In this document: piece by piece, positions 23,297-34,205 of the stretch
Layout: each line of letters opens with the position of its first letter
Position numbering within the stretch: position 1 is the stretch's first letter
Assembly (NCBI RefSeq): GCF_002127325.2
Contig: NC_035439.2
Coordinates: 143,741,845-143,805,844 of the forward strand
Origin: Helianthus annuus
Lineage: Eukaryota > Streptophyta > Magnoliopsida > Asterales > Asteraceae
Reading direction: 5' to 3'
DNA length: 64,000 nt
Program-made: the position numbers and the translations under genes
The notes under the pieces: model-generated
The model's input: only the letters and a program-made list of their open reading frames with translations
Databases searched by the model: none
Told to the model about the DNA's origin: nothing

Positions 23297-24884
23297 TATT
23301 GTTATTAACATATTTTGATTAGTTAAATAATCAAAACCCAAAAGTTATTGTTATATTAGGCAATAAAACAAAAAAAATATTGTTCTATAATTTGATTTTA
23401 AAAAACTCATTGGTATATTCACATCAAGTGACATTTTAAAACTCTGTAAACAACACGTAAAAGAATAAAACATTAATCAAAAGTCAAAAACCTACAACAA
23501 GCTATATCATTGCTTGATCATTAGATTTGAGAGAAATGGGGTCAAACATTCATGGTTGGCACTACTATTTATAGAATAAAAATTTATACCACGGCTTTAT
23601 ACTAATTATATATATTAAGCTCATTAAGTCTTGCCACCTTCTAAATCGATATCTATCGTTAGATCTTGCTGAGATGAAATCTGAGCCGTTTAAACTCACA
23701 AAAATAACCGCTCTTGTGGTGGTTCCAAGAGGTTATGGTTGGTTTTTGTTGGTGGTGGTTACCTCCACATTTTACTGCCCACTATCTCCATAACTCAACC
23801 ACCTAAAATATCACCTTTAACCGTTTTGAGTATTTATATATTCTTATGTTCCCCTTAAATATAACTGTTTTTTAGAATAATCCTAACCATTCAAAGTCCT
23901 CAATATTAAATCTCACCACTTCAAATTCACTAAAATCTTCTAGATGGGGAGGTTTTTTTTACGGTTTTCTTTTTCTTCAATCTCTCCCCACGTCTTCTCC
24001 AAACCTTTTAAAAAAAAAAAACAGAATTTGTGTCATCTCTCCTCCGTCGTCCTCACTTATCCTTATCACCCTCACCACTCCCGCTCATAACAATGATCGA
24101 CTCCCTCCACCTTAGTCCTCACCAATCCTTACGCACTCACTCTTCTATTTCTCTCTCATCTTCATCTATCTACGCTTACGGATTGCAAAACAAGGAACAA
24201 GCAAAGCTATGAGTTTTCTTTCAAACAGAGTTTGGAGTATATACGTCGGATTTCTGCTATGGTGCGAACGGTTATTGATTGTTTCAACTCCATTTTTTAG
24301 GTACATAATAATATATCCCAGTTTTTCTTATTTAGAAATTCAATGTATTCTATTATCTTCTTAGGTTTTGCTTTTGTAGAGGGTTTTTTTTTGTTAATTT
24401 GTTTTTTTTTTTTTTATTTTGTTTCAATTTGGTGTAATGATTTACACTATTTCAGTCCATCTGTTACAAATTTTGTTTTTGTTTAAATTAGGAGTTAATA
24501 GTTTTTTTTAAGTAATATAATTGTCTACATATATTCAGGTTGATTGTCCCACTGTTCAGTTTAATATGTATGATGTTTCTTAGATAACATTCTTGCCTTA
24601 TTGTATAATGATCTGGCCTGCAGGAAGTAGGGTTGAGCAGAACAAGGTTGGTACCGTGAGAACCATGGAACCAAACACTGAGTACCGCATAGACACAACA
24701 GGTTACGGGCTGTTAAACTTGACCTGCATTTTTTAAGTGACAAACATGGGTTACGGGTTGTTACGCGGGATTGTAAGAATATATGTAACATGTGTTACGC
24801 ATCCTAGTGTAACACAAAAAACTTTTTGAACATAATTTGTGAAAGCTAACCGTGAATAAACTGTCTTCGTGTGTGATGGAAAAA
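23297..24884. other. AT-rich intergenic DNA with CT-rich segment
   Basis: No gene is supported. The CT-rich stretch 23960-24150 looks like a 5' leader, but no downstream coding exon is recognised. Near 24640-24720 there are GGTACC and GGTTACGGG words that may be the worn remains of a word-type MITE. Confidence 0.4.
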
Positions 24885-25427
24885 AACCGTTATACCGTCT
24901 TCTGACACTTGGTTTGAAATGTAGCAAAAAAAAACTTGCCCTTGAGAATTTCCTTTCGGACGACATGAAAAACGGAATGAGAATAAAAAGTGAAAGCATG
25001 TTGTTCAATGGGCAGATGCTTTTGCCATTGTAAACGATACGATGGAAGAAGATTTGAATTCAGCAACTCTCTTGCGATAACGCTGGCTGTCAATTTGTGC
25101 CTCATAACATAGCATAAATTGAACCAGTGTATTGGCGCTGGTTGAGTTAACTTTAAAAGCTGCATTTGAACTTTCAAATCGTGAAGTCGTCTTCATCAAA
25201 CAACACATGGGGATGTCCCTAAAGTACGCAGGAACCCAATGTTCCCAGATTTCGTACATCTCGTTGAGCCATTGGGTGTCTTGTAATGAATTTTTGTCGA
25301 GCAATGCTGCCCATCGGGCTTCAAAGGTAGAAGGCTTTATGTAAACATTCCAAACCAGCCGGTGAATGCAAGCCCTTACATCGATGTTTTGCAACAGGTC
25401 ACTAACGTGAGCGAGGGTGTATTGATT
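24885..25427 (-). pseudogene. FAR1-related (MULE transposase-like) fragment
   Basis: The minus strand reads, in one frame, SDLLQNIDVRACIHRLVWN, IPMCCLMKTTSRFESSNAAF and NTLVQFMLCYEAQ. After a frameshift near 25010-25030 it continues in another frame with LPIEQHAFTFYSHSV and VRKEILKGKFFF. These phrases match the central and C-terminal part of plant FAR1-RELATED SEQUENCE proteins, which derive from Mutator-like transposases. The DNA-binding and catalytic N-terminal parts and a clear SWIM zinc finger are missing. It is a dead fragment, either of a FAR1-type MULE or of a domesticated gene. Confidence 0.8.
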
Positions 25428-25479
25428 TTTATTATAATTTTTAAGTACTTTTTACTCTTTTATCAAGCTTTAAATTTAT

Positions 25480-26900
25480 AAAACACGATATAACACTATC
25501 ACTCTCTACAACACGCTAGGGCAAGTGCACCCATCGTTGGTGTAGTATAGTGATGGTAAGATACCGAGGTCGTCTAAGGACACAAGAGCTTTTAATACCG
25601 GATTATCGTCAACGTCTAATCGACCCAAATTTTGAGAAAAAGTTTTTTAACAAGTAAAAATAAAGAAATAAACTAAAGTAATAAAAGAAACAAATAAACA
25701 AGAGAGAATTACTTGCTTCCGACTCATCTTTTATGCATCCTTTGATGATTTCCGCACCTTGGGTTTTTAAGAGATTATCTTAGTTATAGTGGCATGTTCC
25801 TCTTTTAGAGACAACGCTACCCTCAGCCATATTGGTCTGATTAAGCAGAGATACAGTCCCGTAAGGCCGGAATATTGAAAGATAATTAAATAAGTTATTA
25901 ATGCAAAATGTGACGTGCCCCTCTTTTGGAGGCAACGGTACCCTCGGCCATATTGGTCTGAGTCAGCAGGGATACAGTCCCGCAAGACCAGTTTAAAGTT
26001 TTATAGTAGTTTATTTATAAGTGATTCAAGCCGTTCTTACTTTCCTCGATTTGATGTTATCTGTCTCAAAAGAAGTCCTAATAAGCTTAAATCAAGTCCT
26101 CGCAGGATCTATACACTGAACGAGGCAAGAACTTTACCTAAACCACCCTTCCAGGCAGTTAACGTGCTTTATATATACTGTAAAGACATGAATGAGTGAA
26201 TCAACGAAACTTGAAAAGATGATAGGATCAAATTCACTTTTAATATAAAAAACTACTTATTGAAGTCATTAACAAACCCAATTAAAAAGTTACCAAGAGA
26301 TTGAAAATCAAAAGTAAACAGATCTACATAAGAAATATCATCAAATTAAGTACAAAAAATGAGTTTGAAACCCTAACCTCATGAATGAAATTCAACAGAA
26401 TTAACAGATTTAAACTAAATTCAAACCTAAACAAACTCATTTATGAAATTGTAACAAAACCTGATCTACAAACACGAAATTTCATCAACAAATTTGTGAA
26501 TCTAAATGTACTAACATCTAAACAAACAGATCTACATAGGAAATATCATCAAATTAAGTACGAAAATGGTTGTTAATGTCAGGCCGGTTCAGATGAACAA
26601 CCCGTTTCTACAGTAGGCCAGCCGATTCGGCTGGATAATCAACATGAAGTTATGGTAGTCCACGTGCCGCAGCATCGTCCTCCTCTTCCTCCGGCACCGT
26701 GCCTCTTTCTCTTTCTAACTTCTGCCAACTCTTTCTCTTAAATCGTTTTCTCAGCTTGAATATATTAGGGACTTGAAAATGGTAGAAGCCAAGTGGTTTT
26801 TCCAAGCAAATAGTTTTTAAAAACTAGATTTAGAATGAATAATTTGTTCTGACATACTTTTTGACTTTACTCCACCATTAAAATTAATTTTAAAGTACAA
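25480..26900. mobile_element. LTR-like retroelement DNA with internal duplication
   Basis: The phrase ending GTGCACCCATCG and the following non-coding DNA are typical of long plant LTRs or leaders. Two copies of a roughly 75-bp block containing CCATATTGGTCTGA lie at about 25789-25863 and 25910-25985. A second repeated block, ACAGATCTACATA plus about 30 bases, lies at 26319-26361 and 26527-26570. No protein domain is present, and termini were not resolved. Confidence 0.5.
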
Positions 26901-26917
26901 AAGGTAAATAAATTGAA

Positions 26918-28319
26918 GGCTAAATTGCACTTTTCGTCCTTTATGTTTCATGGTTTCTACAGGCGTTGTCCTTTAAGTTTAAAAATTGCACTCTATGTCC
27001 TTTATGTTTGCAACCTATAACGGGCGATGTCCTTTCTCATAAACCCAGTTATCTTTTAATGGTAAAACCCCTTGTCTCTCTCAACTTCAAACATGGGGGA
27101 CCTTTTATGTAAAAAAGTGAAACATTTAAAAACAAAACAAAAATCGTACTGTTCTTCTGTAATTCGTCTTTCACTTAATCTGATTTCCCTAATCAGATTT
27201 TTCTTATAATTCTGATCGTTTCTAATTCCTTTAATCAGATTCTTTTACGGTTTAATTCCCTTTATCGAATATGGTTTTAACGGAAAACTTCAGTTTCGTT
27301 TTGAATTATGGATCCACTGATCTTCGGAATATTGAACGTCTTGTTTGTTCTTGAAATCAAAATCTTTCTGTATGTTTTGTTGTTTCGAATCAGCATGCTT
27401 AAACAAATTAAACTTTTGTTTCCAATTTGTATTCTTCGAACTGTTTTGATTCGAAACAGAGATTCAAGAAAATATCTATGATTTGATTTCACACAATGAT
27501 TCTTGTGTATTCGATTTGTAAAAGTTAAGGGATTGAGATTTTAGAACTGTTAATCGTGATTCTATAGTCCACTGTTTGATTTTTTGTTTCGCCCGGAATC
27601 CTTCACTAGAAAACGGTTTGTCCGATTCTGATCTTCTAGAACGGTTATGGGTTCTTTAATTGATTCTCCTTTGATCAATTGATAGGGGCAGTAATCTTTT
27701 ACTCGACAATAACGTCTTGTGTTATTGTTTCGATTCCGATTTTTTTGTCTCTGTTATAATCACAAAACAGGGGCATTGTTTTCTTCTTATTTCTTAATCG
27801 AATCACTGGTATTTTGGTTCTTCATGAACGAAGACAAAGTTCCGGGTTCGGCGAAATTGGTAGTGCTTACCGGATTACCATCGAAGTAACGAGATACATG
27901 CTGAAACTTTGTTGTTAAGTTGTTATAAGATGGAGATGATGTTTATCGCGAAAGAAACGGACCGAAAAAGCGTAGAAATGGGGTTCCGGAGTTGCCGGAA
28001 TCCGGCGAAATTGCCGGCCGGAAATGGGGTTCCGGAGTTGCCGGAATCCGGCGAAATTGCCGGCCGGATAAATGTAGAAGATGGCGGTTGATGCTTTTGT
28101 TTTGTTTTTGAATGTTTCACTTTTTTACATAAAAGGTCCCTCATGTCTGAAGTTGAGAGAGACAAGGGGTTTTAACATTAAAAGATAACTGGGTTTATGA
28201 GAAAGGACACCGCCCGTTATAGGTTGCAAACATAAAGGACATAGAGTGTAATTTTTAAACTTAAAGGACAGCGTCTGCAGAAACCCTAAAACATAAAGGA
28301 CGAAAAGTGCAATTTAGCC
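26918..28319. mobile_element. Large Mutator-type TIR element with cargo
   Basis: The inverted ends begin GGCTAAATTGCACTTTTCG and extend over 200 bp. The flanks TAAATTGAA (26909-26917) and TAAACTGAA (28320-28328) match at 8 of 9 positions. The interior is AT-rich, with an exact 46-bp tandem duplication near 27978-28070 containing CCGGAGTTGCCGGAATCCGG. No protein was recognised in the cargo. Confidence 0.75.
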
Positions 28320-28468
28320 TAAACTGAATTTGTGTGGATAAGAATAGGCCAAGGTAAATAAATATTTTTATAATATTTATAACGTAATCCGGGTCTTAAA
28401 TCCGGTCGGACCGGTCTGATCTTTAACCCCTTAAGGCGACGAGGTCGACCTCCGGTCCGGTGCTGAAA

Positions 28469-28706
28469 ACATTGTTCATAATTTTCAAATATATAAATAA
28501 CAATAAATAACAGGATAGAAATTCAAATCGCGGAGTGAAAAACATTTAGTTACAACTAGAAATTCAAATCGCGGAGTGAAAAACATTTAGTTACAACTGA
28601 CTGAATCGAGTTTTTTTAATTTATACTTTGAGAACATTTGTTTAAGGACCAAAATACCCTTGTTCATAATTTTCAAATATATAAATAACAATAAATAATA
28701 ACAGGG
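28469..28706 (+). repeat. Nested direct duplications
   Basis: A 41-bp unit starting AGAAATTCAAATCGCGGAGT is repeated exactly at 28517-28557 and 28558-28598. It is bracketed by two copies of a roughly 45-bp block starting TTGTTCATAATTTTCAAATA (28469-28513 and 28660-28706). Confidence 0.9.
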
Positions 28707-29154
28707 ATTTAACATTTGTTATTTATTAGATTAAAATTTATTTGTAAATTATATTTATTATTATAGTATATTAGTTTTAATGGATTTAATAAAATACAAA
28801 TTCATGAATACTTATATAAAACATTTATCCACAAATGTTGATAAATTCGAAATCTCAGGTGTGGAGGAAAAAAAAGGTTTTGTTAAGGACCAAAATACTA
28901 AATATATAAATAAATCAAATAATAATATTATCCTGGCACAACGTCGAACATCGCCTCCGGCATCGGCCCTCTTTTTAACCTCACGTCCATTGCGGGCGGC
29001 GACTTCTTATTTTGGTGTCTCACAACCCTAGGAGTGGGTGAGGAGTGACATGTTCTATTTATAAGGATTGGAGTGGGCTTACTAGTACTCAAAGGAGTGG
29101 AATGGGCTTATTAGTAATGGGCCAACGTTTTACTGCATTTGATTTTGATTTAAG
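28707..29154. other. AT-rich spacer
   Basis: No gene or complete element is recognised. The GC-richer stretch 28935-29030 lacks a supported coding frame. Confidence 0.4.
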
Positions 29155-29527
29155 GTTAAATGTCGTTTTAGTCTCTGTGGTTTGAATCATTTTGTCAGTT
29201 TAGTTTAAAGGTTTCATTTTTCACATGTGCATCCAAAAAAGTTTCACCGTTGCCATTTTAGTCCACTGGGATAACTTCATCCATTTTTCTGTTAACGAGA
29301 AGGCTAATTCGGTCATTTTATATGGCCGAATTGCCCTTCTAGTTAACAGAATTACATATAAAATGACCGAATTGGCCTTCTCGTTAACAGAAAAAATGGA
29401 TGAAGTTAACCTAGTGGACTAAAATGGCAACGGTGAAACTTTTTTGGACCCACCGATGACAAATGAAACCTTTGGACTAAACTGACAAAATAGCCTAAAC
29501 CACAGGGACTAAAATGGCATTTAACTC
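29155..29527. mobile_element. Mutator-type palindromic MITE, GTTAAATG(T/C)C family
   Basis: The inverted arms (GTTAAATGTCGTTTTAGTC ... ACTAAAATGGCATTTAACTC) are the same family as 54829-55203. The central part has AATTCGGTCATTTTATATGG and its inverse. A clean target duplication was not seen. Confidence 0.8.
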
Positions 29528-29545
29528 ATTTTCTATTTTAAAAGG

Positions 29546-29984
29546 GAGTAAACTGTCAAAATGGTCTATGAGGTTTGGTCACTTTTACCACTTTAGTCTA
29601 AAACTCAAACCTTTTGAACCTGGGTCTCTGTGGTTTTAATTTTGTTACCATTTTCATCTAAAATCAAAATCTGATCAGATGTTTTAGTTAACATCCAGTT
29701 TTTTTTTTTTTTTTTTTTGTCTTTTTCCTCTCTTTTAATGAAAGGCAAAATGCTCTTTTAACGTTTTATTATAACAAATTAAAAAAATCTGACCATTTTG
29801 CCCTTCATTAAAAGAAAGTAAAAAGACAAAAAAACTGGATTTTAACTGAATCTGATTAGTTTTTACTTTTGGATGAAAATGGCAACATAATTGAAACCAC
29901 ATGGACCCAGATTCAAAAGGATTGAATTTTGGACTAAAGTGGCAAAAGTAACCAAACCTTAGGGACCATTTTGACAGTTTACTC
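29546..29984. mobile_element. Palindromic MITE, GAGTAAACTGTCAAAATGG family
   Basis: The inverted ends GAGTAAACTGTCAAAATGG and long matching arms meet at a T-rich/A-rich centre (T run 29700-29718). No exact 9-bp duplication is present, so the flanks may have changed after insertion. Confidence 0.75.
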
Positions 29985-30017
29985 TATATCTTTGCAAAGG
30001 ACTCATATTTATCCAAA

Positions 30018-31390
30018 GAGTTAATTACTGTTTTCGTCCCTGAGGTTTGTCAAAAATAACGGTTTCAGTCCATTAGTTTAAAAATTGCGATTTCAGTCCA
30101 TTAGTTTCATTTTCGTAACCATTTCAGTCCACTAACTTAACTCCATCCATTTATTTTGTTAACTTTGAGTTAACTAACTAATTCAGGGACGGTTTGCGTC
30201 AGTTTTAGAAACACAAGGACTTAAGTGTAAACTCTAAAACATTAAAACAAAAAAATAGTAAATTCCAAAAAATCAAAAAAATTCCAAAAAAACCAAACAA
30301 ATTCCAAAAAATTCTAAAAAATAATAAAAATTCTAAAAAATCATAAAAACTCTAAAAAATCCGTTTCGGCGCGAACTGTTTCGAACCCGAACCGTTTCGA
30401 GCTTAACCGTTTCGACGCGAACCGTTTCGACCCGTACCGTTTCGACCCGAACCGTCCGTACCGTTTCGACCGGAACCGTTTCGAGCTGAACCGTTTCGAC
30501 CCGTACCGTTTCGAGCCAAACCGTTTCGACCCATACCGTTTCGAAGCCGAACCGTTTCAAGCTGAACCGTTTCGAACCGAACCGTTTCGACCCGTACCGT
30601 TTCGAACTCGAACCGTTTCAAGTCGTACCGTTTCGAACCGAACCGTGCCGTTTCGAACCGAACCGTGCCGTATCGAACCGAATCGTTTCGAACCGAACCG
30701 TTTCAAGCTGTACCGTTTCGACGCGAACTGTGGCGTATCGAACCGAAACGGTTCGGTTCGATACGGCACGGTTCGGTTCGAAACAGTTCAGCTCGAAACG
30801 GTTCGGTTCGAAACGGCACGGTTCGGTTCGAAACGGTCCGGCTTGAAACGGTCCGGCTTCGAAACGGTACGGGTCGAAACGGTTCGGCTTCGAAACGGTA
30901 CGGGCCGAAACGGTACGGGTCGAAACGGTTCGCGTCGAAACGGTTCAGCTCGAAACGGTTTTGGTCGAAACGGTACGGACGGTTCAGCTCGAAACGGTTC
31001 GGGTTCGAAACAGTTTGCGCCGAAACGGATTTTTTGGATTTTTTAGAATTTTTTTAGAATTTTTATGATTTTTTAGAATTTTTATTATTTTTTAGAATTT
31101 TTTGGAATTTGTTTGGCTTTTGGAATTTTTTTGATTTTTTGGAATTTACTATTTTTTTTGTTTTAATGTTTTAGAGTTTACACTTAAGTCCCTGTGTTTC
31201 TAAAACTAACGCAAATCGTCCCTGAATTAGTTAGTTAACTCAAAGTTAACAAAATAAATGGATGGAGTTAAGTTAGTGGACTGAAATGGTTACGAAAATG
31301 AAACTAATGGACTGAAATCGCAATTTTTAAACTAATGGGCTGAAACCGTTATTTTTGACAAACCTCAGGGACGAAAACAGTAATTAACTC
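30018..31390. mobile_element. Giant palindromic Mutator-type element with CCGTTTCGA arrays
   Basis: The ends are those of the 5512-5790 family (GAGTTAATTACTG). TTTATCCAA occurs at 30008-30016 and 31391-31399, with one extra A at the left junction. Each arm is about 680 bp: the TIR, then an A- or T-rich block (30240-30355 and 31030-31160), then an array of about 15-bp units centred on ACCGTTTCGA. The array inverts near 30745. Reading frames across it only translate the repeat and are not proteins. Confidence 0.85.
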
Positions 31391-31437
31391 TTTATCCAAT
31401 GTGTTTTCTTTTGTCATTTTGTGATTTTTTTCTTTGT

Positions 31438-31747
31438 GAGTTAATTACTGTTTTTGTCCCTGTGGTTTGTCAAAAATCACTATTTCAGTCCATTAGTTTA
31501 AAAATTGCGATTCAGTCCCTGTGGTTTCACTTTCGTAACCATTTCAGTCTCTGTGGTTTCAGTTTCGTAACCATTTCAGTCACTGTGGTTTCACTTTCGT
31601 AACAATTTCAATCCGTTATTCTGTTAAGCACAGGGACTGAAATGGTTACGAAAGTGAAACCACAGGGACTGAAATCGCAATTTTTAAACTAATGGACTGA
31701 AATAGTGATTTTTGACAAACCACAGAGACGAAAACAGTAATTAACTC
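31438..31747. mobile_element. Mutator-type palindromic MITE, GAGTTAATTACTG family
   Basis: Inverted ends GAGTTAATTACTGTTTT and an exact 9-bp duplication TTTCTTTGT (31429-31437 and 31748-31756). It lies 47 bp from the related giant palindrome. Confidence 0.9.
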
Positions 31748-32016
31748 TTTCTTTGTTCAAATCCCTAATTAATCCATTTTGATTATGCATGTCAACTTTT
31801 CCTTTATGTCACATATAAACATGTTATGATTGTAGGGTATAAATTCGATTTACTTTAGCTTTTGATACAACCGCAATGCTTATATAGATTATGCTGAGTT
31901 CGATTGAATACATTCAAACGTGCATTTTCGTATGGTCACATAACGCTTGAACTAATCCATTCAATGTTTACAATGGGTATGTGACACATCGCACGCGGGT
32001 CATTTTCCTAGTTATA
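31748..32016. other. Spacer ending in a second Helitron 3' end
   Basis: CCTAG followed by TT at 32007-32013, downstream of GCACGCGGGT, looks like a plus-strand Helitron 3' terminus. Its 5' end was not found in the upstream DNA. Confidence 0.4.
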
Positions 32017-32764
32017 TCTATATTATAAGAATGACCGATCAATAGTGTCACTATGCTAAAATGCACAGGTGCGTTAGCCTATATTAAAAGAATGACACAT
32101 GAATAGTGTGACCATGCTAAAATGCATCGGTGTGTTTGCTAACTTGCACCAGTGCTTTTTTGAATTTAATTTTTTTTTCTTTTAGAACCGGTAGTATCAT
32201 ACCGACTTTTTTTTAGTACCGGTGCCAGTACTCATTTTTTGCATTTTTTGGGGCCTCTATTTTTTATACTGGTACGGCTTCGGTACAATATCAATTTTTT
32301 TTGTTTACCTTCGAATAATGGTACCGCACCGTACTTAACCGATCATTTTTTGTACCGGTACCCACTTTTCGCATTTTCAGGGCTGTACTTTTGGTACCGA
32401 TAATGGTTCGGTACAGTATCAGTTTTTTTATTTACCTTAGAATGCCAGTAGCGTACCGTATTGTTCGTGTTTTTGTTTTACGTTTCTTTCCCAGTTTTGG
32501 TCGTCGTTCACTTGCTACTTAGCACGGTTTTACGCTTCCGCCCTGCAAAGCTGGTTAGGAGTGCACAAGTGACACTCTCAACTTTCTGATTAGTGTCGAT
32601 ATACATTCGAGTTCGTATACGTTTTACGTTACATGAGTCACTTGGTGTTATAAATTTATGTTTTTGTTTTATGTTTTTTTCCCGAGTTTGGTCTTTGTTG
32701 GTCTGCTACGCGGTTTTACAGCCCAACCGCGGGGGGGGGGGGGGGGGGGGGGTTTAAATACTAG
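32017..32764 (+). mobile_element. Non-autonomous Helitron with GGTACCG words and a G21 run
   Basis: It starts TCTATATTATAAGAATGACC after an A and ends ...TTTAAATACTAG at 32764, followed by T. Just before the end is CCAACCGC and a run of 21 G (32732-32752), where the usual GC-rich terminal hairpin would be. The interior (about 32186-32470) is full of GGTACCG and CGGTACC words in both orientations. No helicase gene is present. Confidence 0.65.
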
Positions 32765-33512
32765 TGCTAGCTAATAATAAAGAAAGAATGTAAGGACTAA
32801 GGAGGTGTGGGCCCCACATCTTAAATTTGTGGACATCCTTATCTAGTGCCTTTGTTTTTCTCCGCTCCATCCTTAATAAGGATGCCATCTTGTCATGTCA
32901 CCCTCTTAAAAGCTCCATTACAGATGCTCTAATATACAAACACTGACACGTATTACGTGACATAACCTATACAAAATAGAATTACCACTGAAAAAAGATT
33001 AACATAAAATTATTCAGATAGGGTTTGGTTTAAATTGAGAATATTTGAATATTTAATTTAGTTTTCAATTGGTTGAGAAAAAAAAATCAATCAAGATTCA
33101 TTCTTGTCTTTGAACTTGTTTCAGCCTCCAAAATAAAGATTGCTACGAACCATATTCTCCCATTGATGCATTAATTTGTTTATTACATTCATCTTTAATT
33201 CCTTTATATCCTATCCCATTTTATTATATGGCCAAATTTCCCACAATCTATTTTTATATAAAAATATTAGTGGAGAACGCACGTATTACGGTGAAGTCGA
33301 CAATTTACAGCATTGTACTCGCTTTCCATTTGTTTATCAATTGTTTCGGTTTTTGTTAGATTCCGAATTACTTAAAAGAATATAATACCTTGGTTTTATA
33401 TATTGCCTAATATCTTAGAGGTGTAATTGAAAATGTGTATAAAGTCTTAAAATTGGTGTGAAATTACTATAGTACCCGTCTCAAATCCTTTATATAGTAG
33501 ATATAGATATAT
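32765..33512. other. AT-rich DNA with a possible small Helitron
   Basis: No gene is supported. A possible minus-strand Helitron at about 33269-33506 is suggested by TCTATATCTACTATATAAAG at its 5' end and by CACCGTAATACGTGC upstream of CTAA at its 3' end; this is weak. Confidence 0.3.
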
Positions 33513-33878
33513 AGGTAGAGGATCCTGTAAAAAAGTGCTCAAAGTGTGAGAAGTGTATTATAACACTATATATAATACTATATAACACCATATAAACACC
33601 GTATAACAATATGTAACACCATATAATACCATATAACACTATGTAACACTATATATCATTATATAACAAATATAACACTATAGGTTGTCTGATAGCATGT
33701 CTATGATAGATGTATAGTGTTATATTTGTTATATAATGTTATATAGTGTTATATGGTATTATATGGTATTACATATTGTTATACGGTGTTTATTTGGTGT
33801 TATATAGTTGTATATATAGTGTTATAATACACTTCTCACACTTTAGGCCCTTTTTACAGGATCCTTACCCTACCCTAG
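33513..33878. mobile_element. Palindromic element with GGATCCTGT ends, copy 2
   Basis: GGATCCTGTAAAAAAG at 33520 and its inverse ending at 33864 bound a palindrome of ATAACACTATATA-type words. It closely resembles the element at 6614-6960. The outer right end reads, inverted, CTAGGGTAGGGTAAGGATCC. Confidence 0.65.
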
Positions 33879-34205
33879 ATATATATATAGCACAATATTA
33901 TAAAAAGCAATACCAAACAATATAAACATAAACATCTCAGTCTTTAGCTACTGAGGTTTTTACTTGCATTAGATATCTGTCCAAACCTCCAAGTAGATGA
34001 ACCAAAACCAACACCTTATGGCATAGCTATGTATGACAACAAATTTACATTGGTGGTAATATTGACTGACATTTCATATAAATATATTTTAAATAACTGA
34101 TCCGAATTGTGTTCTTCTTCTAAGCATCGAGATTTTTCACTATACCCGCTCTATAAATATAGAAAGAAAACTAGATGATACACGAAACCAAATTGGAAAA
34201 TTTTG

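Noticed and set aside
30333..31057. Reading frames with repeating VETVRVETV, GRNG or RFE motifs
   Set aside because: They simply translate the 15-bp CCGTTTCGA-type array in several frames of a non-coding palindrome.
33269..33506. Small Helitron
   Set aside because: Both ends fit only loosely (CTAA, imperfect hairpin), so it is mentioned as a possibility in the spacer and not called as a feature.
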